NCBI RefSeq assembly: GCF_002964605.1
Contig: NZ_PQDH01000001.1
Span: forward strand, 434,001 to 498,000
Direction of reading: 5' to 3'
Length of the DNA stretch: 64,000 bases
From: Vallitalea okinawensis
Lineage (GTDB): Bacteria; Bacillota; Clostridia; Lachnospirales; PQDH01
Part shown: positions 9,210 through 17,680 of the stretch, piece by piece
Position numbering within the stretch: position 1 is the stretch's first letter
How the letters are laid out: every line of letters starts with the position of its first letter
Notes under the pieces: generated by a model
The model's input: only the letters and a program-made list of their open reading frames with translations
What the model was told of the DNA's origin: nothing
Databases searched by the model: none
Made by a program: the position numbers and the translations under genes

Positions 9210-9257
9210 GTGTAGGAAAGTACGGTACCTTGGGAGCAAAACTTGTATTTCTTACAC
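9210..9257. repeat. Dispersed hairpin repeat, copy 1
   Basis: Imperfect terminal inverted repeats (GTGTAGGAAAGTAC at 9210-9223, GTATTTCTTACAC at 9245-9257) enclose the core GGTACCTTGGGAGCAAAAC. The copy at 34333-34386 shares both ends and core; 56610-56650 shares the ends. It sits just before the 9279 gene's ribosome site. Confidence 0.65.
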
Positions 9258-9278
9258 TAAAAAAGGAGGTTAATAACT

Positions 9279-10571
9279 GTGGCCTATATCATCAAAAATA
9301 ATCCAGATCATTTATTTTTTCTTGACTATTCTCAACGTAATGGTCTTTACTATAAACAATTCACTCATTCAAGAAATTTAAGAACAAATATCTTATATGC
9401 AATGAGTACCGAACACTTTGCAGCAACACAAGATGATTCTAATCAAATACATATTGTGTGCAAAGATAAACATAATCAGCTGGTACATTTTACTCAAAAT
9501 AGTAGTAACCTATTTGATAATAATGTGATTTTGGAAGATTCAGATAACAACTTCCGTATATCTAATTTTAAATTTGTAACTTGCGAAGGTGAGCTATTCT
9601 TATTCTATACAGCTCGAAATCCTAATGAGAATACCTCCGATATTATCCAGCACAAAATCACAAGTAAGGATGAACCACCACAATCCGTTATTCCAGTAAC
9701 CAGTTTAAACAGTAATTATGAATGCTTTAATTACAATGGTAAAATCTATCTTCTATCCATTAACGAGGAAGATTATCAAAAACATGAATTGCAATTAAGT
9801 ATCTATGATCCAGCTGTTGGAGAATGGGAATATTATGATACCTTAGCTTCCACGCCACACCCTATCACCTATTGCAGTATGTGTATTGATAATAACGATA
9901 CTTTCCACATCATCTATACACAAAATCAAAATAGTACTTTTGTGACCCAATACATGAAGCTGGAACCAGAAGATGAATACATAAGTGAAGCATACTCATG
10001 TCCATTTGATATTAATCCTATCATCTTTGTTTATGATGGGACTCTATGGATCAACTGGTTTGAAAACAATAATTTATATATGCAACTTTCAACAGATTTC
10101 GGAGAATCCTTTTCTAAACCTCAATTATGTTCTCTACAGGATACCAACATAAAAGTCTATCACTATTTATACGATCCTGATATGCATCCTAATTTACAAG
10201 GAAGTAGTTTTTATGGTGCTATGGATACCTACCCTAAACTGGCCATACTCAACCAATTAGATATGGATAACATACATATTAACACGAAACCTAATAATGA
10301 ATTAAAACTGTATGTGAGTACCCTTAAATCTGCGTATACGAATGCTGAAAAAGAACAGTATGAAAAACTCATGCAAGAAAATGATGAGTTAAAACGTATA
10401 CAAGAAAAAATCACTGGTCAATACGAGGAACTCAGTAAACTAGCCAAAAATCTTCAAAAAGAAGGTAAAAAATGGCGCAATAAATATTACTCTGCTGAAC
10501 TAGAACTTCGTAGCTATAAAACTCAATTCAAAAAAATGAAAGACTCAAATAAACCTCTAGGTGATTCCTAG
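9279..10571 (+). CDS. Beta-propeller-like protein with C-terminal coiled coil
   Basis: 430 residues from a GTG start after AGGAGG (spacing right; no better start). Residues 1-345 show repeating beta-strand units with aromatic endings (for example HIVCKDKHNQLVHF, LFLFYTARNP, HIIYTQNQNS, LWINWFENNNLYMQLS), like the blades of a sialidase- or BNR-type propeller, but without a clear Asp-box. Residues about 355-425 are a charged Glu/Lys coiled coil. No signal peptide. Function unknown. It is divergent from the Cys-rich gene, and the shared upstream region might mean shared (sporulation) timing, which is inference. The terminator overlaps its stop codon. Confidence 0.85.
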   Translation: MAYIIKNNPDHLFFLDYSQRNGLYYKQFTHSRNLRTNILYAMSTEHFAATQDDSNQIHIVCKDKHNQLVHFTQNSSNLFDNNVILEDSDNNFRISNFKFVTCEGELFLFYTARNPNENTSDIIQHKITSKDEPPQSVIPVTSLNSNYECFNYNGKIYLLSINEEDYQKHELQLSIYDPAVGEWEYYDTLASTPHPITYCSMCIDNNDTFHIIYTQNQNSTFVTQYMKLEPEDEYISEAYSCPFDINPIIFVYDGTLWINWFENNNLYMQLSTDFGESFSKPQLCSLQDTNIKVYHYLYDPDMHPNLQGSSFYGAMDTYPKLAILNQLDMDNIHINTKPNNELKLYVSTLKSAYTNAEKEQYEKLMQENDELKRIQEKITGQYEELSKLAKNLQKEGKKWRNKYYSAELELRSYKTQFKKMKDSNKPLGDS

Positions 10572-10583
10572 AGGTGTTTTTTC
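10554..10583 (+). terminator. Intrinsic terminator overlapping a stop codon
   Basis: CCTCTAGG (10554-10561) pairs with CCTAGAGG (10567-10574), loop of 5, then T-rich tail. The stop codon at 10569-10571 lies inside the second arm, and the convergent minus-strand gene ends at 10568, so the genes are packed tail to tail. Confidence 0.85.
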
Positions 10584-10972
10584 TTATTAAGTTCATCGTC
10601 AATGATTTGCCCTATAATCTCTGCCACTCCTCCGATTATTCTTGAACAATCTCGTTCTGTATTTTTCATTTGGTTTCTCAATTTATGACAGTAGATACTG
10701 TGATACTTATTATGAATGAGTGTCATTAATTTAACTCGTAACCGAATGCAAGTATCATGATCAAACATAAGACCAAAAATAAATAGTCCAACCTCTATTG
10801 CTACACAGGTTGAGCCTACCCCTAATCCATTGCTATAACATTGACACATATCAAAACATTGTTCATGAATATCCAGATTATAAACCTCTTCAGCTGCTTT
10901 TAAGATACACTGTGAACAATTATAAGGTCCTCTATAATATTTAAATGCTGCTTCTTTCATTTTTCTAGACAT
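10568..10972 (-). CDS. C_GCAxxG_C_C family protein
   Basis: 134-residue protein of the putative redox-active C_GCAxxG_C_C family. It has NCSQC near the N-terminus, then CFDMCQCYSNGLGVGSTC, which matches the glycine/cysteine signature, and two further cysteines at the C-terminus. I chose the ATG at 10972 because AGGAGG lies 7 bases upstream; an upstream in-frame ATG (11032) would overlap the previous gene and has no ribosome site. Family members are thought to bind metal or carry redox thiols; no reaction is known. It lies just after the RseC-like gene in the pheA operon. Confidence 0.75.
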   Translation of the reverse strand: MSRKMKEAAFKYYRGPYNCSQCILKAAEEVYNLDIHEQCFDMCQCYSNGLGVGSTCVAIEVGLFIFGLMFDHDTCIRLRVKLMTLIHNKYHSIYCHKLRNQMKNTERDCSRIIGGVAEIIGQIIDDELNKKKHL

Positions 10973-11021
10973 TGAAAAACCTCCTCTTAATAAAAGTATT
11001 CTTATCAAAAGGAGGTTGTGT

Positions 11022-11441
11022 CTATTTAACAATTTTAACTGCTACAGGCTTATATTTACTTGTTTTAAATTTACTTTCATTCTTCCTAATACCTAAATAG
11101 CTCAGGGCTAAGAGGATGAATCCTGATAATAAGGCTATACCTTCTGATTGAGTGCCAGTAACTATACCACTGATATAATAACCGCTAATTAGACCTATCA
11201 TTAGAGCTATAAAAGGTATTCCATACATAATAGCCACTGCTTTTAAGAAGTTGCTTTCTTCTAATGTCACTTCCACTTGATCACCTACAGATGCATGACA
11301 AAGGTTCTGTGCCTTTAAAATCATTTCCTGTTCTTGCATACCTTGTATACATGCTCGGCATTTGTTACATGCTTCTTGGCGATTTAAAGATACGATGACT
11401 TCATCACCTTGTATCTCCTTAACCAAACCTATTTCTGCCAT
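11022..11441 (-). CDS. RseC/MucC-like membrane protein
   Basis: 139 residues, SoxR-reducing/RseC family. Cytoplasmic N-terminal part with the cysteine cluster C25-N-K-C-R-A-C, a beta-rich GDQVEVTL segment, then two membrane helices (about 66-88 and 95-117) and a basic tail. In proteobacteria such proteins help reduce SoxR or sit beside Rnf complexes; in clostridia the role is unknown. The start overlaps the 3' end of pheA by 13 bp, which indicates translational coupling. Confidence 0.82.
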   Translation of the reverse strand: MAEIGLVKEIQGDEVIVSLNRQEACNKCRACIQGMQEQEMILKAQNLCHASVGDQVEVTLEESNFLKAVAIMYGIPFIALMIGLISGYYISGIVTGTQSEGIALLSGFILLALSYLGIRKNESKFKTSKYKPVAVKIVK

Positions 11442-12271
11442 GGTCGGTCTCCCTTCTTATAGTTGCCCAGGAGTTTAAAATAACAACTTGTCTCTTCCAT
11501 GCGTTTCATGGTACTCCTTATTTTATTATCTAACAAATTACCTTCAAAATCAATATAAAATAAATATTCCCATGGTTCTTCTACAAGGGGTCTGGATTCA
11601 ATCTTCAACATGTTAATACCTTCATCTGCAAGGTGTCTTAAAACACTGAATAGGGCACCCGCTCTATGTTTCGTTGATAAAATGACTGATATCTTGTTTT
11701 GATTTTCCTTATAATCCTGTTCTTTTTGCACGACAATAAATCGAGTTGTGTTTCTGCCATGGCAATTAATACCTTCTCTTAAAACCTTTAATCCGTATAA
11801 CTGGGCAGAACGCATGCTTCCAATAGCAGCTTTTGCTTTACTATTCTCCTTTTTCACCAATCTAGCACTTCTTGCAGTATTATAATAAGGTATACATCTC
11901 CAATGCCTATACTCGTTTAAAAATTCTTTACTTTGTTCAAATCCTTGAGGATGTGAGTACACCTCTTCTATTGTATCAATGGTGGCTTCCTGAGTTCCCA
12001 GCAAACTATGAGAAACCTTTACATATTGCTCTCCAACTATTTTACAATCATATTTATTTAAAAGATCATAGACTTCAGCTATAGCACCTGTTGATGAATT
12101 TTCTATTGGCAATACACCACATTGGATTTCCCCTTGATCAATAGCTATGAAGACGTCTTCAAATCGAGAATAATTATGTTTTTCATATGCCTTATCATTG
12201 AAATACAGCATGAGCGCTTCTTCACTATAAGATCCTTCTATACCTTGATAACCTATTTTCTCCAATACCAT
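11429..12271 (-). CDS. pheA: Prephenate dehydratase
   Basis: 280-residue PheA: prephenate to phenylpyruvate, the committed step to phenylalanine, cytoplasmic. Catalytic domain about 1-175 starts IGYQGIEGSYSEEA and ends with the GRNTTRFIVV motif whose Thr-Arg-Phe holds catalytic Thr. The C-terminal ACT domain (about 188-265) carries the phenylalanine feedback site, with the ESRP motif present. No chorismate mutase domain. The start could be GTG 12274, ATG 12271 or TTG 12265; the ATG is chosen, after GAGGTG. A consensus promoter lies at 12338-12366. The gene is divergent from aroF and heads a three-gene operon. Confidence 0.95.
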   Translation of the reverse strand: MVLEKIGYQGIEGSYSEEALMLYFNDKAYEKHNYSRFEDVFIAIDQGEIQCGVLPIENSSTGAIAEVYDLLNKYDCKIVGEQYVKVSHSLLGTQEATIDTIEEVYSHPQGFEQSKEFLNEYRHWRCIPYYNTARSARLVKKENSKAKAAIGSMRSAQLYGLKVLREGINCHGRNTTRFIVVQKEQDYKENQNKISVILSTKHRAGALFSVLRHLADEGINMLKIESRPLVEEPWEYLFYIDFEGNLLDNKIRSTMKRMEETSCYFKLLGNYKKGDRPWQK

Positions 12272-12337
12272 CACACCTCATTGTTTTTCCCCGACCACTG
12301 TTCTACCTTATCATCAAGATTGGACAGGTTTTAATCA

Positions 12338-12366
12338 ATAGTAAGCTCTTTTACCAATTATGTCAA
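12338..12366 (-). promoter_or_regulatory. pheA promoter
   Basis: On the minus strand TTGACA (12361-12366), 17-bp spacer, TACTAT (12338-12343), 65 bp before the pheA start. Near-consensus sigma-A promoter. Confidence 0.85.
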
Positions 12367-12472
12367 GTAATAAGATCATTTCACTATCTTTAAATTTTAT
12401 TGTTATAGTAGCTAATTAACAACTATTTAAGGTTTATGTAAATAAACTTTTTCAGATTTGGAAATTTTGTTG

Positions 12473-12501
12473 TTGCATTTCAAATTAATTTCATGTATAG
12501 T
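12473..12501 (+). promoter_or_regulatory. aroF leader promoter
   Basis: TTGCAT (12473-12478), 17-bp spacer, TATAGT (12496-12501). It lies 62 bp before the leader peptide start and about 295 bp before aroF. Confidence 0.7.
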
Positions 12502-12563
12502 ATATAGTAATTATCAAACCAAGTGGTAAATTTTGAGAAATAATATGTGAAAGAGTGAGTTTT

Positions 12564-12692
12564 ATGAAACATATAATGAACTTAGCAAAAGAACAATTCA
12601 ATAGCTTTTTTTACTTTTTTAGCTGGGGCTATTTCTTTAGTGCTGGTTTTTTTGCAATTCAAAAATTATATGTACCCAACCACTCATACTAA
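12564..12692 (+). CDS. Phe-rich attenuation leader peptide of aroF
   Basis: 42-codon reading frame starting at ATG 12564 after AAGAGTGAG and ending TAA at 12690-12692. It encodes nine Phe, four Tyr and one Trp, clustered between residues 12 and 30 (for example FFYFFSWGYFF at 15-25). This is far above chance and matches the design of leader peptides that sense charged aromatic tRNA. The stop codon lies 15 bases before the terminator stem. A ribosome starved of Phe-tRNA would stall at codons 12-30 and let the alternative pairing form (see attenuator). No biochemical role beyond control is expected. Confidence 0.85.
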   Translation: MKHIMNLAKEQFNSFFYFFSWGYFFSAGFFAIQKLYVPNHSY

Positions 12693-12736
12693 GTAAGAAG
12701 ATAGGCAAGAGGCTCTTAGTAGAGCCTCTTTTTTTA
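12687..12736 (+). promoter_or_regulatory. aroF transcription attenuator
   Basis: Terminator: AGAGGCTC (12708-12715) with GAGCCTCT (12722-12729), 6-base loop, then T6. Competing pairing: TACTAAG (12687-12693, last Tyr codon plus stop) with CTTAGTA (12715-12721), which takes the terminator loop and the end of its 5' arm. A ribosome that reaches the stop codon covers 12687-12693 and allows termination; one stalled upstream leaves it free. The hairpins are seen; the switching model is inference. Confidence 0.75.
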
Positions 12737-12796
12737 TTGCTTATTTGGTTAAATAAGCAACTAAAATTACTATAAAAAAAAATGGAGGTAATCAAA

Positions 12797-13780
12797 ATGG
12801 TCGTCGTATTAAAACCCAATACAACCGAAGAAGATACGAAGCACATCATTGAAAAGATTGAAAGTAAAGGTTGCACAGTACATATAACTGAAGGTGCAAA
12901 ATATAATATTCTTGGTCTTGTAGGCGATACAACCCGTATCAATCCACATCAACTCGAAAATTACTCCTATGTCGATCAAGTGCTACGAGTCCAACATCCA
13001 TTCAAATTAGTTAATCGTATTTTCCACCCTGATAACACAGTGGTTGACGTGGATGGTGTAAAAATCGGTAATGGTGATCCTGTCATCATCGCTGGTCCAT
13101 GTTCTGTTGAAAGTGAAGATCAATTAATCACCATAGCTAAAAGTGTTAAAGCTTCTGGTGCGAAGTTACTACGAGGCGGTGCTTTTAAACCAAGAAGTTC
13201 ACCATACAGTTTCCAAGGTCTAGGTGAAGAAGGTTTGAAGTATTTAAAAAAGACAAAAGAAGTAACTGGTCTTCCAGTCGTGTCAGAAGCCATTTGTCTT
13301 GATACCATTGATTTAGTTGCACAGTATGTTGATGTTGTTCAGATTGGAGCGAGAAACATGCAAAACTTCGCTCTACTCAAAAAAGCAGGACGAATCAATA
13401 AACCTATCCTTTTGAAGAGAGGATTCAGTTCCACCATTGAAGAACTATTAATGGCTGCTGAATATATCGTATCGGAAGGTAACCCCAACGTAATTCTCTG
13501 TGAAAGAGGTATTAGAACATTTGAAACTTATACAAGAAACACTTTAGATATAAGCGCCATACCTATTATCAAAGAATTAAGTCACCTCCCTATTATAGTT
13601 GATCCAAGCCATGCAGCTGGAAAATGGCGTATGGTTGAGCCTTTATCCAAAGCATCTATGGCTGTTGGCGCCGATGGACTCATTATTGAAGTACACAATG
13701 ACCCTGAGAACGCTTTATGTGATGGCGCACAATCACTTAAATTAGGAACATTTGAAAAGCTTATGACAACTGTCTGCTAA
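12797..13780 (+). CDS. aroF: 3-deoxy-7-phosphoheptulonate synthase (DAHP synthase)
   Basis: 327-residue class Ibeta DAHP synthase: condenses phosphoenolpyruvate and erythrose 4-phosphate, the first shikimate-pathway step. An N-terminal ferredoxin-like regulatory domain (about 1-70) precedes the TIM barrel. Motifs seen: GPCSVES (metal Cys), LLRGGAFKPRSSPYSFQG, QIGARNMQN, LLKRG and VDPSHAAG (metal His). The ATG at 12797 is chosen because the upstream in-frame ATG at 12782 lies inside the GGAGG ribosome site. Controlled by the leader peptide and attenuator upstream, while the N-terminal domain allows allosteric feedback. No obvious terminator follows. Confidence 0.96.
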   Translation: MVVVLKPNTTEEDTKHIIEKIESKGCTVHITEGAKYNILGLVGDTTRINPHQLENYSYVDQVLRVQHPFKLVNRIFHPDNTVVDVDGVKIGNGDPVIIAGPCSVESEDQLITIAKSVKASGAKLLRGGAFKPRSSPYSFQGLGEEGLKYLKKTKEVTGLPVVSEAICLDTIDLVAQYVDVVQIGARNMQNFALLKKAGRINKPILLKRGFSSTIEELLMAAEYIVSEGNPNVILCERGIRTFETYTRNTLDISAIPIIKELSHLPIIVDPSHAAGKWRMVEPLSKASMAVGADGLIIEVHNDPENALCDGAQSLKLGTFEKLMTTVC

Positions 13781-13873
13781 GTTCCTTACACTGGGTATAG
13801 GAATGCTCTATAAGAGAATACTCCATCTAGATTAGAAAGTAGTCGAAAAACTTAAGGAAACTGGGTGTTAGAG

Positions 13874-13902
13874 TTTACATGATAAGCTCATTATTATATA
13901 AT
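13874..13902 (+). promoter_or_regulatory. Promoter of the M32 carboxypeptidase gene
   Basis: TTTACA (13874-13879), 17-bp spacer, TATAAT (13897-13902). The leader of about 120 bases contains a small CTACC/GGTAG hairpin without a T-run. Confidence 0.75.
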
Positions 13903-14031
13903 AAAGGTTGTCTACCAAATTTAGGTAGTTCATGAAGGAATAGCTGAACTGCTAGACTTTCAAATGGGCTAATGACTATCCATCAAAAGGTCGAATTCAT
14001 TAGTCTATTAAATGGAGAGGAGTGTTGGACA

Positions 14032-15537
14032 TTGTCATTAGAAAAGAAAATTACTGCATTTAGAGAGCGAATGGATTACATTAATACACTTAGTAATGCT
14101 GTAGCTCTTATGCATTGGGATGGTGCAACAGGAGCCCCTAAAAACGGAATCAATTATCGTTCCAAAAACATAGGTATACTTTCATCTGAGATTTTCCAAA
14201 AATCCGTGTTAGATACGGAAATGAAAAATCTGGTTTATGAGCTTTATGATCAAAAAGAAGAATTAGACGAGGTTATATTAGCTAATGTCAAAGACTATAA
14301 AGAATCCATTGAAAAACTTGAAAAAATTCCAGCTGCTGAATACCGTGCTTTCTCTGAGTTAAAAGTAAAAGCAGAACATGTATGGGAAGAAGCATTAGAA
14401 AAATCCGATTTTAAGATCTTTGAGCCTTATCTAAAAGAATTGGTTGACTATACAAAGAAATTTATTGACTATCGTGAATATACAGGTCATCCTTATAATG
14501 CCTTACTTGATGATTATGAGAAAGGTATTACAGTTGACGATCTTGATGCCTTCTTTGGTCAGTTGAAGGATACAATTGTACCATTAGTTAAACGTATACA
14601 ATCTGAAGGCCGAAAAATAGATGCCTCCTTTATTACTAAGAAATTCTCCATTGAAGGACAAGAAGAATTCTCCAATTACCTATTGGGACTTATTAAGTTC
14701 GATTTGGACTCAGGTATGCTTAAAGAATCAACTCATCCTTTCACCATGGGAATTGACGTAAAAGATGTTCGTATTACTACTCGCTACTATGAAAATCTAT
14801 TAACATCATCACTATTCAGTACATTACACGAAGGCGGCCATGGTATTTATGAACAGAACATTGATGAAAAATATGCTGGAACACCAGTGTGTGATGGAAC
14901 TTCAATGGGGATTCATGAGTCACAATCTCGTTTCTATGAGAATATCTTAGGTCGTAGTCTAAGCTTCTGGGAATTTACTTATCCAAAGCTTAAGGAAATT
15001 TATCCTGAAGAGCTAAAAGATATTTCATTAGAAGATTACTATTTGGCTATCAATGAAGCTAAACCTTCTTTAATTCGTGTTGAAGCAGATGAATTAACCT
15101 ATGCATTACATGTTATGGTTCGCTATGAAATCGAAAAAGGTTTAATTGATGGTTCTATTGAAGTAAAGAATCTACCAGAGATCTGGAATGATAAATATGA
15201 AGAATACTTAGGCATCCGCCCATGTAACGATGCTGAGGGCGTACTACAAGATGTGCATTGGTCTGATGCCTTATTTGGCTATTTCCCATCTTATGCACTA
15301 GGTAATGCTTATTCTTGTCAGTTTACTCACGAGATGAGTAAGTCTTTGGATATAGATGCATTACTTAAAGAAGGTAACTTTGAACCTATTAATGACTGGC
15401 TACGTGAAAACATCCATCAATATGGAAAGACATTAACCCCTAAAGAAATCGTTAAGAATGTTACTGGAGAGGAACTCAATGCGCAGTACCTCATTGACTA
15501 CTTAACGGATAAATTTAATAGCATTTACTTTAGCTAA
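14032..15537 (+). CDS. Carboxypeptidase Taq-type metallopeptidase (M32)
   Basis: 501-residue zinc carboxypeptidase of family M32, removing C-terminal residues from peptides in the cytoplasm. Zinc motif H266-E-G-G-H270, followed by the family motifs HESQSRFYEN and, later, YALHVMVRYEIEKGLI and IRPCNDAEGVLQDVHWS. The start is set to TTG 14032, behind GAGAGGAG at a correct distance. This gives the usual family length and N-terminus (SLEKKITAFRERM). The in-frame ATG at 13972 would add 20 unrelated residues without a ribosome site. Own promoter and terminator. Confidence 0.94.
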   Translation: MSLEKKITAFRERMDYINTLSNAVALMHWDGATGAPKNGINYRSKNIGILSSEIFQKSVLDTEMKNLVYELYDQKEELDEVILANVKDYKESIEKLEKIPAAEYRAFSELKVKAEHVWEEALEKSDFKIFEPYLKELVDYTKKFIDYREYTGHPYNALLDDYEKGITVDDLDAFFGQLKDTIVPLVKRIQSEGRKIDASFITKKFSIEGQEEFSNYLLGLIKFDLDSGMLKESTHPFTMGIDVKDVRITTRYYENLLTSSLFSTLHEGGHGIYEQNIDEKYAGTPVCDGTSMGIHESQSRFYENILGRSLSFWEFTYPKLKEIYPEELKDISLEDYYLAINEAKPSLIRVEADELTYALHVMVRYEIEKGLIDGSIEVKNLPEIWNDKYEEYLGIRPCNDAEGVLQDVHWSDALFGYFPSYALGNAYSCQFTHEMSKSLDIDALLKEGNFEPINDWLRENIHQYGKTLTPKEIVKNVTGEELNAQYLIDYLTDKFNSIYFS

Positions 15538-15563
15538 GTCAATTTACACACTATTAAGCACAC

Positions 15564-15591
15564 AAAAGACCACATTTTCTGTGGTCTTTTT
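15564..15591. terminator. Bidirectional terminator
   Basis: AAAAGACCACA (15564-15574) pairs perfectly with 15580-15590, loop TTTTC, with A/T runs on both sides. It serves the M32 gene and the convergent 92-residue gene. Confidence 0.9.
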
Positions 15592-15598
15592 AGTTTGC

Positions 15599-15877
15599 CT
15601 ATTCGAATTTAAAAACTTCATTCTTTTCCCAAAACTTAATGATGTCTTGAGCTGTTTCACAATCATATCCTCTACCCATCAAATAAGCCACGATTGCAAC
15701 TTCCATCATTCCTTGACAGAGACCACTATCGTTTGATTCTTGCAATCCATAATCAACAACAGGCTGAAGTTGGCTTAGTAAGTATTGAGGACTATGGAAT
15801 TCTTTATTTTCTTCATGCTTTTTACGCTTCTTCGGATTAGTTCCATAATACAAATTCCAATAGTTAGGGTTAAACAT
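15599..15877 (-). CDS. Hypothetical protein, 92 aa
   Basis: Not recognised. A 92-residue protein with an aromatic N-terminus (MFNPNYWNLYYG), a basic KKRKKHEENKE stretch and a helical C-terminal half. No signal peptide or membrane helix. The ATG follows GGAGGTTAGTGTC, a good ribosome site, and the terminator at 15564-15591 follows its stop, so it is a real gene. It lies 63 bp downstream of galT on the same strand and may share its transcript. Confidence 0.75.
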   Translation of the reverse strand: MFNPNYWNLYYGTNPKKRKKHEENKEFHSPQYLLSQLQPVVDYGLQESNDSGLCQGMMEVAIVAYLMGRGYDCETAQDIIKFWEKNEVFKFE

Positions 15878-15940
15878 GACACTAACCTCCCATACATATC
15901 CTTCTATATTTTATGTGAGGTCCTTGGCTACTGTAACTTG

Positions 15941-17449
15941 TCACCCTTGACAATCTTCAAGGAAACCATGAAATGCAGCAATACCCATGTCGTCCACCTT
16001 GAAGACAGATACGTCTTGAAGTATTTGAGTATAAACATCAGCTATTTCTTTAATTAATAATTCATCTAGATCCATTGAATCAAATGAGGCGTATTTGTCC
16101 TTTATCAACTTGATCCAGTGTTCATGCTTGGATATAAGTTCACTTTCTATATGGGGATTCCCTTTACCACCGCTTAAAAGAGATTCTTTAATAACATTCA
16201 ATTCTTTCTTTAAACGACCTGGTAAAATAGCTTGACCTAGTGTTTCGATAATACCTATATTCTCTTCTTTAATGTGGTAATACTTCTCACTTTGATGGAA
16301 AATACCCTTTGGCTTTTCTTCTGAAGTCCTGTTATTACGTAAAATCATATGCATTATATATTGCTTCTCCACTTTACGCAGAAGTAAACTAACCCCATTA
16401 TGTTGTTCTCCATCAGTAAAAGGTATAATGCCTACTTCGTTGTTTTCATAATGAACCCAATTATTAAATACCTTTTGACAAAATGCTAGTACTTCTTCAC
16501 GATTAGACCCTTGAATACGTATTACACTCATAGGCCAATTTATAGATCCATATACAACATCACTCTCTTTACAGGTATACTTCTTTTCATAATCCACTTC
16601 ATCAATAGGAAAGACTTCGCTACCTCCCTGATAGTGATCATGATTTAGGATAGACCCACCTATAATCGGCAGCCCAGCATTACTTCCAATGAAATAATGT
16701 GGAAATTGATCAACAAAATCAAAAAGTCGCACAAAAGCATCATCATCTATTTTCATAGGCTTATGTTCTTCAGCTAATAAAATACAATGCTCATTGAAAT
16801 AGGTATAGGGTGAATATTGCATGTACCAAGTTGCATCACCTAATTGAAGGGGAATAATTCTAAGATTCTGTCTTGCTTGATGATTAAATCGACCTTTATA
16901 ACCTACATTTTCTTTACATAAAAAGCATTTTGGATAAGCCGTTTGTTTAGCGTTCTTCATCTGTTCAATTGCTTTTGCATCCAGTTCAGGCTTGGATAAG
17001 TTAATGGTAATCTTCAACTTCCCATAAGCTGACTCAGCCAACCACTCTTCGTTTTTAGCGATTCGATCTGTACGAATATAATTGGCTCTTTGAGAAAGAT
17101 TGTAAAGATAGTTTGTAGCGTTCTTAGGTCTCATTTCATAGTTATGCCAGAAATCTTTAATCACATTAGATTGGCGGTCCACCAGCAATCCCATGATCTT
17201 TGTGTCCATAAGGTCTCTTTCAACAACAGTATCATTCATATGACCACTTTCAATAAGTCCACTTAAGATCTCGTCTAAGATGTTATGTAACGAAGAATCC
17301 TCCTGATTTTTATCTAATCCCCCTGGTTCTTCAACATGTAACAAATCCATTAATTCATTTCTCTTCTGGTCAACATCCCACTGATCTATTAATTCACTTT
17401 TGACAGCATATTGTAATAGTTTTTCGATATTATCTTGTATTCTTTTCAT
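15941..17449 (-). CDS. galT: UDP-glucose--hexose-1-phosphate uridylyltransferase, class II
   Basis: 502-residue GalT of the Firmicutes class II type: exchanges UDP between glucose 1-phosphate and galactose 1-phosphate (Leloir pathway). Family features: C-F-L-C-K-E-N near residue 176, RIIPLQLGDATWYMQYSPY, NEHCILL and the motif ILNHDHYQGG (about 267-276), which carries the catalytic His region. The ATG follows GGAGGAAACACTTCCT. No galK or galE nearby; the galactose could come from the GH4 alpha-galactosidase at 56.7 kb. Length is standard for class II. Confidence 0.95.
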   Translation of the reverse strand: MKRIQDNIEKLLQYAVKSELIDQWDVDQKRNELMDLLHVEEPGGLDKNQEDSSLHNILDEILSGLIESGHMNDTVVERDLMDTKIMGLLVDRQSNVIKDFWHNYEMRPKNATNYLYNLSQRANYIRTDRIAKNEEWLAESAYGKLKITINLSKPELDAKAIEQMKNAKQTAYPKCFLCKENVGYKGRFNHQARQNLRIIPLQLGDATWYMQYSPYTYFNEHCILLAEEHKPMKIDDDAFVRLFDFVDQFPHYFIGSNAGLPIIGGSILNHDHYQGGSEVFPIDEVDYEKKYTCKESDVVYGSINWPMSVIRIQGSNREEVLAFCQKVFNNWVHYENNEVGIIPFTDGEQHNGVSLLLRKVEKQYIMHMILRNNRTSEEKPKGIFHQSEKYYHIKEENIGIIETLGQAILPGRLKKELNVIKESLLSGGKGNPHIESELISKHEHWIKLIKDKYASFDSMDLDELLIKEIADVYTQILQDVSVFKVDDMGIAAFHGFLEDCQG

Positions 17450-17645
17450 AGGAAGTGTTTCCTCCTCAGTCTATACTATTCTTTATTATTTTCATTAAAA
17501 CACAAGGTTATGAGCAAGTAAACAGATCACCTCTATATGAGTAGAATACTATAAAATCACTTTAAAAAAGTACAAATACTCAGGTCTGATCAGAATAATA
17601 ATTTAGAACTCTTCCTGATTCAATATAAAATGTTAAATATATCAA

Positions 17646-17674
17646 TTGACATTTCTCCGTCATATACTTATAAT
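17646..17674 (+). promoter_or_regulatory. Consensus promoter inside a minus-strand gap
   Basis: Perfect TTGACA (17646-17651), 17-bp spacer, perfect TATAAT (17669-17674) on the plus strand. No plus-strand gene follows; a terminator ends 80 bp downstream. Confidence 0.85.
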
Positions 17675-17680
17675 GAAATT

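Noticed and set aside
10973..11032. Upstream start of the C_GCAxxG protein
   Set aside because: The extra 20 residues overlap the RseC-like gene, lack a ribosome site and cover the real AGGAGG.
13781..14031. T-box or other riboswitch before the M32 gene
   Set aside because: No T-box AGGGTGGNACCGCG-type sequence and no terminator; only a short CTACC/GGTAG hairpin downstream of a normal promoter.
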